Part shown: piece after piece, positions 4,919-6,392 of the stretch
Layout: each line of letters starts with the position of its first letter
How positions within the stretch are numbered: position 1 is the stretch's first letter
Source of the DNA: Vulcanimicrobiota bacterium
GTDB lineage: Bacteria > Eremiobacterota > Eremiobacteria > Baltobacterales > Baltobacteraceae
Direction of reading: 5' to 3'
Assembly (NCBI GenBank): GCA_028287545.1
Contig: JAQBPL010000034.1
Coordinates: 1-6,392, forward strand
Length of the DNA: 6,392 bases
Notes under the pieces: generated by a model
What the model was told of the DNA's origin: nothing
Database searches by the model: none
What the model saw: only the letters and a program-made list of their open reading frames with translations
Position numbers and translations under genes: made by a program

Positions 4919-6392
4919 ATGCCTTCGAACAGCCGGTTCTTCGCCGTCGTTGCAGTCGCCGCTCTGCTGGGTGCCTCTCCTCTTCGGGCGGCGGAACCGA
5001 GCTCGGGCGGGTCCACGGCGGCTGCGGACGCAGCGTACGGCGCGCTCGCGCAGGTGTATTTCGACGAGGCCTTCCGCGCCAACCCGGTCAGTGCGACCCA
5101 GGCGGGCGTCCACGACTACGACGCGCGGCTGGGGTCGTACGGAAGTGCCGACTACGCGGCACAGATCGCCCGCGACCACCGCTATCTCGACCGGCTTGCC
5201 GCGCTCGACCCCGCCGCGCTCTCGCCGCGGATCGCGCTCGACCGCCGGATGCTCGAGAACTCGCTACGCGACGACCTGCTGCTCAACGAGTCGATGCGGA
5301 TGTGGCGCCGCCAGCCCGACGGCTACGTGCAGACCGCGAGCAACGCGGTATTTCTGCTCGTCTCGCGAAAGTTCGCGCCGCCGGTCGTGCGGCTGAACGA
5401 CGCGATCGCGCGTGAAGAGCAGATCCCGCGCTTGTTCGCGCAAGCGCGCGCGAACCTGAGCGTGGTCGACCGCGACACGGCCTCGATCGCAGCCGAGGAC
5501 GCCGCCGGCAGCGTCGTCCTGCTGGCCAAGACTGTCCCACAAGCGTTTGCCGGCATCGGCGACGTGCGCACGCGGGCGCGCTTCCGGCGCTCGACCGCGA
5601 CGGCGGTCGCGGCGACGAAGGCGTTCGCCGCGTATCTGGGGACGCGCTGGATCGCCCATCCGTCGGGCACGTATGCCATCGGCGCCGCGAACTACAGCGC
5701 GCGGCTGAAGTACGAAGAGGGGATCGACATCCCGCTCGACCGCTATCTCGCGATCGGCGAGAAAGCGCTCGCGCAGACGCATGCGCAGATGGTCGCGACG
5801 GCGAAGCTGATCGACCCGCGCGTCTCGACCGAAGCCGTCCTCGCACGGCTCTACCGGATTCATCCGACGTCGCCGCATCTGCTCGCGGCCGCGCAAGCGG
5901 ACCTCGTGAAACTCCGCGCGTTCGTCGTCGCCCGCCGCATCATCGATCTGCCGCCCGATGCCGACATCAGCGTCACCCCGACGCCCGAGTTCTTGCGCGC
6001 CACGACCGAAGCGTCGATGGACGCGCCGGGCCCGCTCGAGCGGGTCGCAACGAAGGCCTATTACAACGTCACCCCGGTCGATCCGCACGATCCGCCGAAG
6101 GTCCAGGAGCAGTATCTCGAGTCCTTCAACGATTTCGAACGGCCGATCATCTCGGCGCATGAGGTGTATCCGGGACACTTCGTCAACTTCACCGTCGACA
6201 AGCATCTGCCGCTCACGCTGACCGAGAAGCTGATCACCGCGACCTCGTTCGTCGAAGGCTGGGCGCACTACGACGAGCAGATGATGGTCGACGAAGGCTG
6301 GGGCAACGGCGACCCGCGCGTGCGCATCATGCAGCTGCGCGAGGCGATCTGGCGCAACGCGCGCTACGTCGTCGGCGTGAAGATGCACACGC
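4919..6392 (+). CDS. Exported DUF885-family putative metallopeptidase (cut by window edge)
   Basis: DUF885 proteins are predicted zinc metallopeptidases, and most are uncharacterised. This one begins at ATG 4919 with a signal peptide (about 1-24, hydrophobic FFAVVAVAALLGASPL, ending LRA-AE), so it acts outside the cytosol. The early segment YFDEAFRANPVSATQAGVHDYD is typical of the family's N-terminus. The zinc-site motif HEVYPGH is at 414-420 (H414, E415, H420), in the context ISAHEVYPGHFVNF. A second conserved block SFVEGWAHYDEQ follows, with E446 the likely third metal ligand. About 491 residues are present of a usual 550-600, so the missing C-terminal part is short. AGGGA at 4903-4907 is a weak, somewhat distant ribosome binding site. 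No good plus-strand promoter was found between this gene and the divergent YceI gene. Substrate and role are unknown. Confidence 0.88.
   Translation, partial: MPSNSRFFAVVAVAALLGASPLRAAEPSSGGSTAAADAAYGALAQVYFDEAFRANPVSATQAGVHDYDARLGSYGSADYAAQIARDHRYLDRLAALDPAALSPRIALDRRMLENSLRDDLLLNESMRMWRRQPDGYVQTASNAVFLLVSRKFAPPVVRLNDAIAREEQIPRLFAQARANLSVVDRDTASIAAEDAAGSVVLLAKTVPQAFAGIGDVRTRARFRRSTATAVAATKAFAAYLGTRWIAHPSGTYAIGAANYSARLKYEEGIDIPLDRYLAIGEKALAQTHAQMVATAKLIDPRVSTEAVLARLYRIHPTSPHLLAAAQADLVKLRAFVVARRIIDLPPDADISVTPTPEFLRATTEASMDAPGPLERVATKAYYNVTPVDPHDPPKVQEQYLESFNDFERPIISAHEVYPGHFVNFTVDKHLPLTLTEKLITATSFVEGWAHYDEQMMVDEGWGNGDPRVRIMQLREAIWRNARYVVGVKMHT

Noticed and set aside
5264..6388. Minus-strand open frame (374 codons) antisense to the DUF885 gene
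   Set aside because: The composition is Arg/Asp-rich without motifs, while the plus strand carries a signal peptide and an intact zinc-binding motif.

Overview
The window is high-GC DNA (roughly two thirds G+C by eye, G/C at most third codon positions) that looks like part of a bacterial chromosome. Genes are tightly packed, with several overlapping start/stop junctions. A SufR-type regulator beside a suf operon, together with exported proteins (a YceI-family protein, a DUF885 protein), suggests a high-GC, probably diderm bacterium. The protein texture would fit candidate phyla such as Eremiobacterota (WPS-2), but that placement is only a guess.

Left part (1-2597, minus strand): a suf iron-sulfur cluster assembly operon read right to left as sufC (ATPase), sufD (scaffold subunit) and sufS (cysteine desulfurase, cut by the left edge). 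The stop of each of the first two genes overlaps the start of the next. sufB is not in the window. The C-D-S order matches the start of the sufCDSUB order known from Firmicutes, so sufB may lie beyond the left edge.

Centre (2598-2679): an 82-bp divergent control region. A near-consensus promoter for sufC (TTGACT, 17 bp, TACGAT) stands back to back with a weaker promoter for sufR (TGGACT, 17 bp, TACCCT). In both cases the -10 box ends exactly 8 nt before the start codon, so both mRNAs are probably leaderless or nearly so. Between and over the promoters are a 7-bp direct repeat with a 10-bp period and two short inverted repeats, which are good operator candidates.

Right of centre (2680-4238, plus strand): sufR (winged-helix repressor with a C-x12-C-x27-C cluster-binding signature), then an IscU/NifU-like scaffold joined to it by an ATGA overlap, then a small exported protein of unknown function. 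SufR probably senses Fe-S status and controls the suf operon and its own transcript. The scaffold is unusual: it has lost the C-terminal cysteine of the IscU/SufU family and has a cysteine at a different place.

Right part (4242-6392): a minus-strand YceI-family exported protein ends 3 bp from the end of the small exported gene. Its start is probably a TTG behind a strong GGAGG, and its -10 region shares 10 bp with the suf promoter. Divergent from it is an exported DUF885 metallopeptidase-like protein, cut by the right edge. No RNA genes, insertion sequences, CRISPR arrays or clear terminators were seen, and every stretch over 300 bases is coding.
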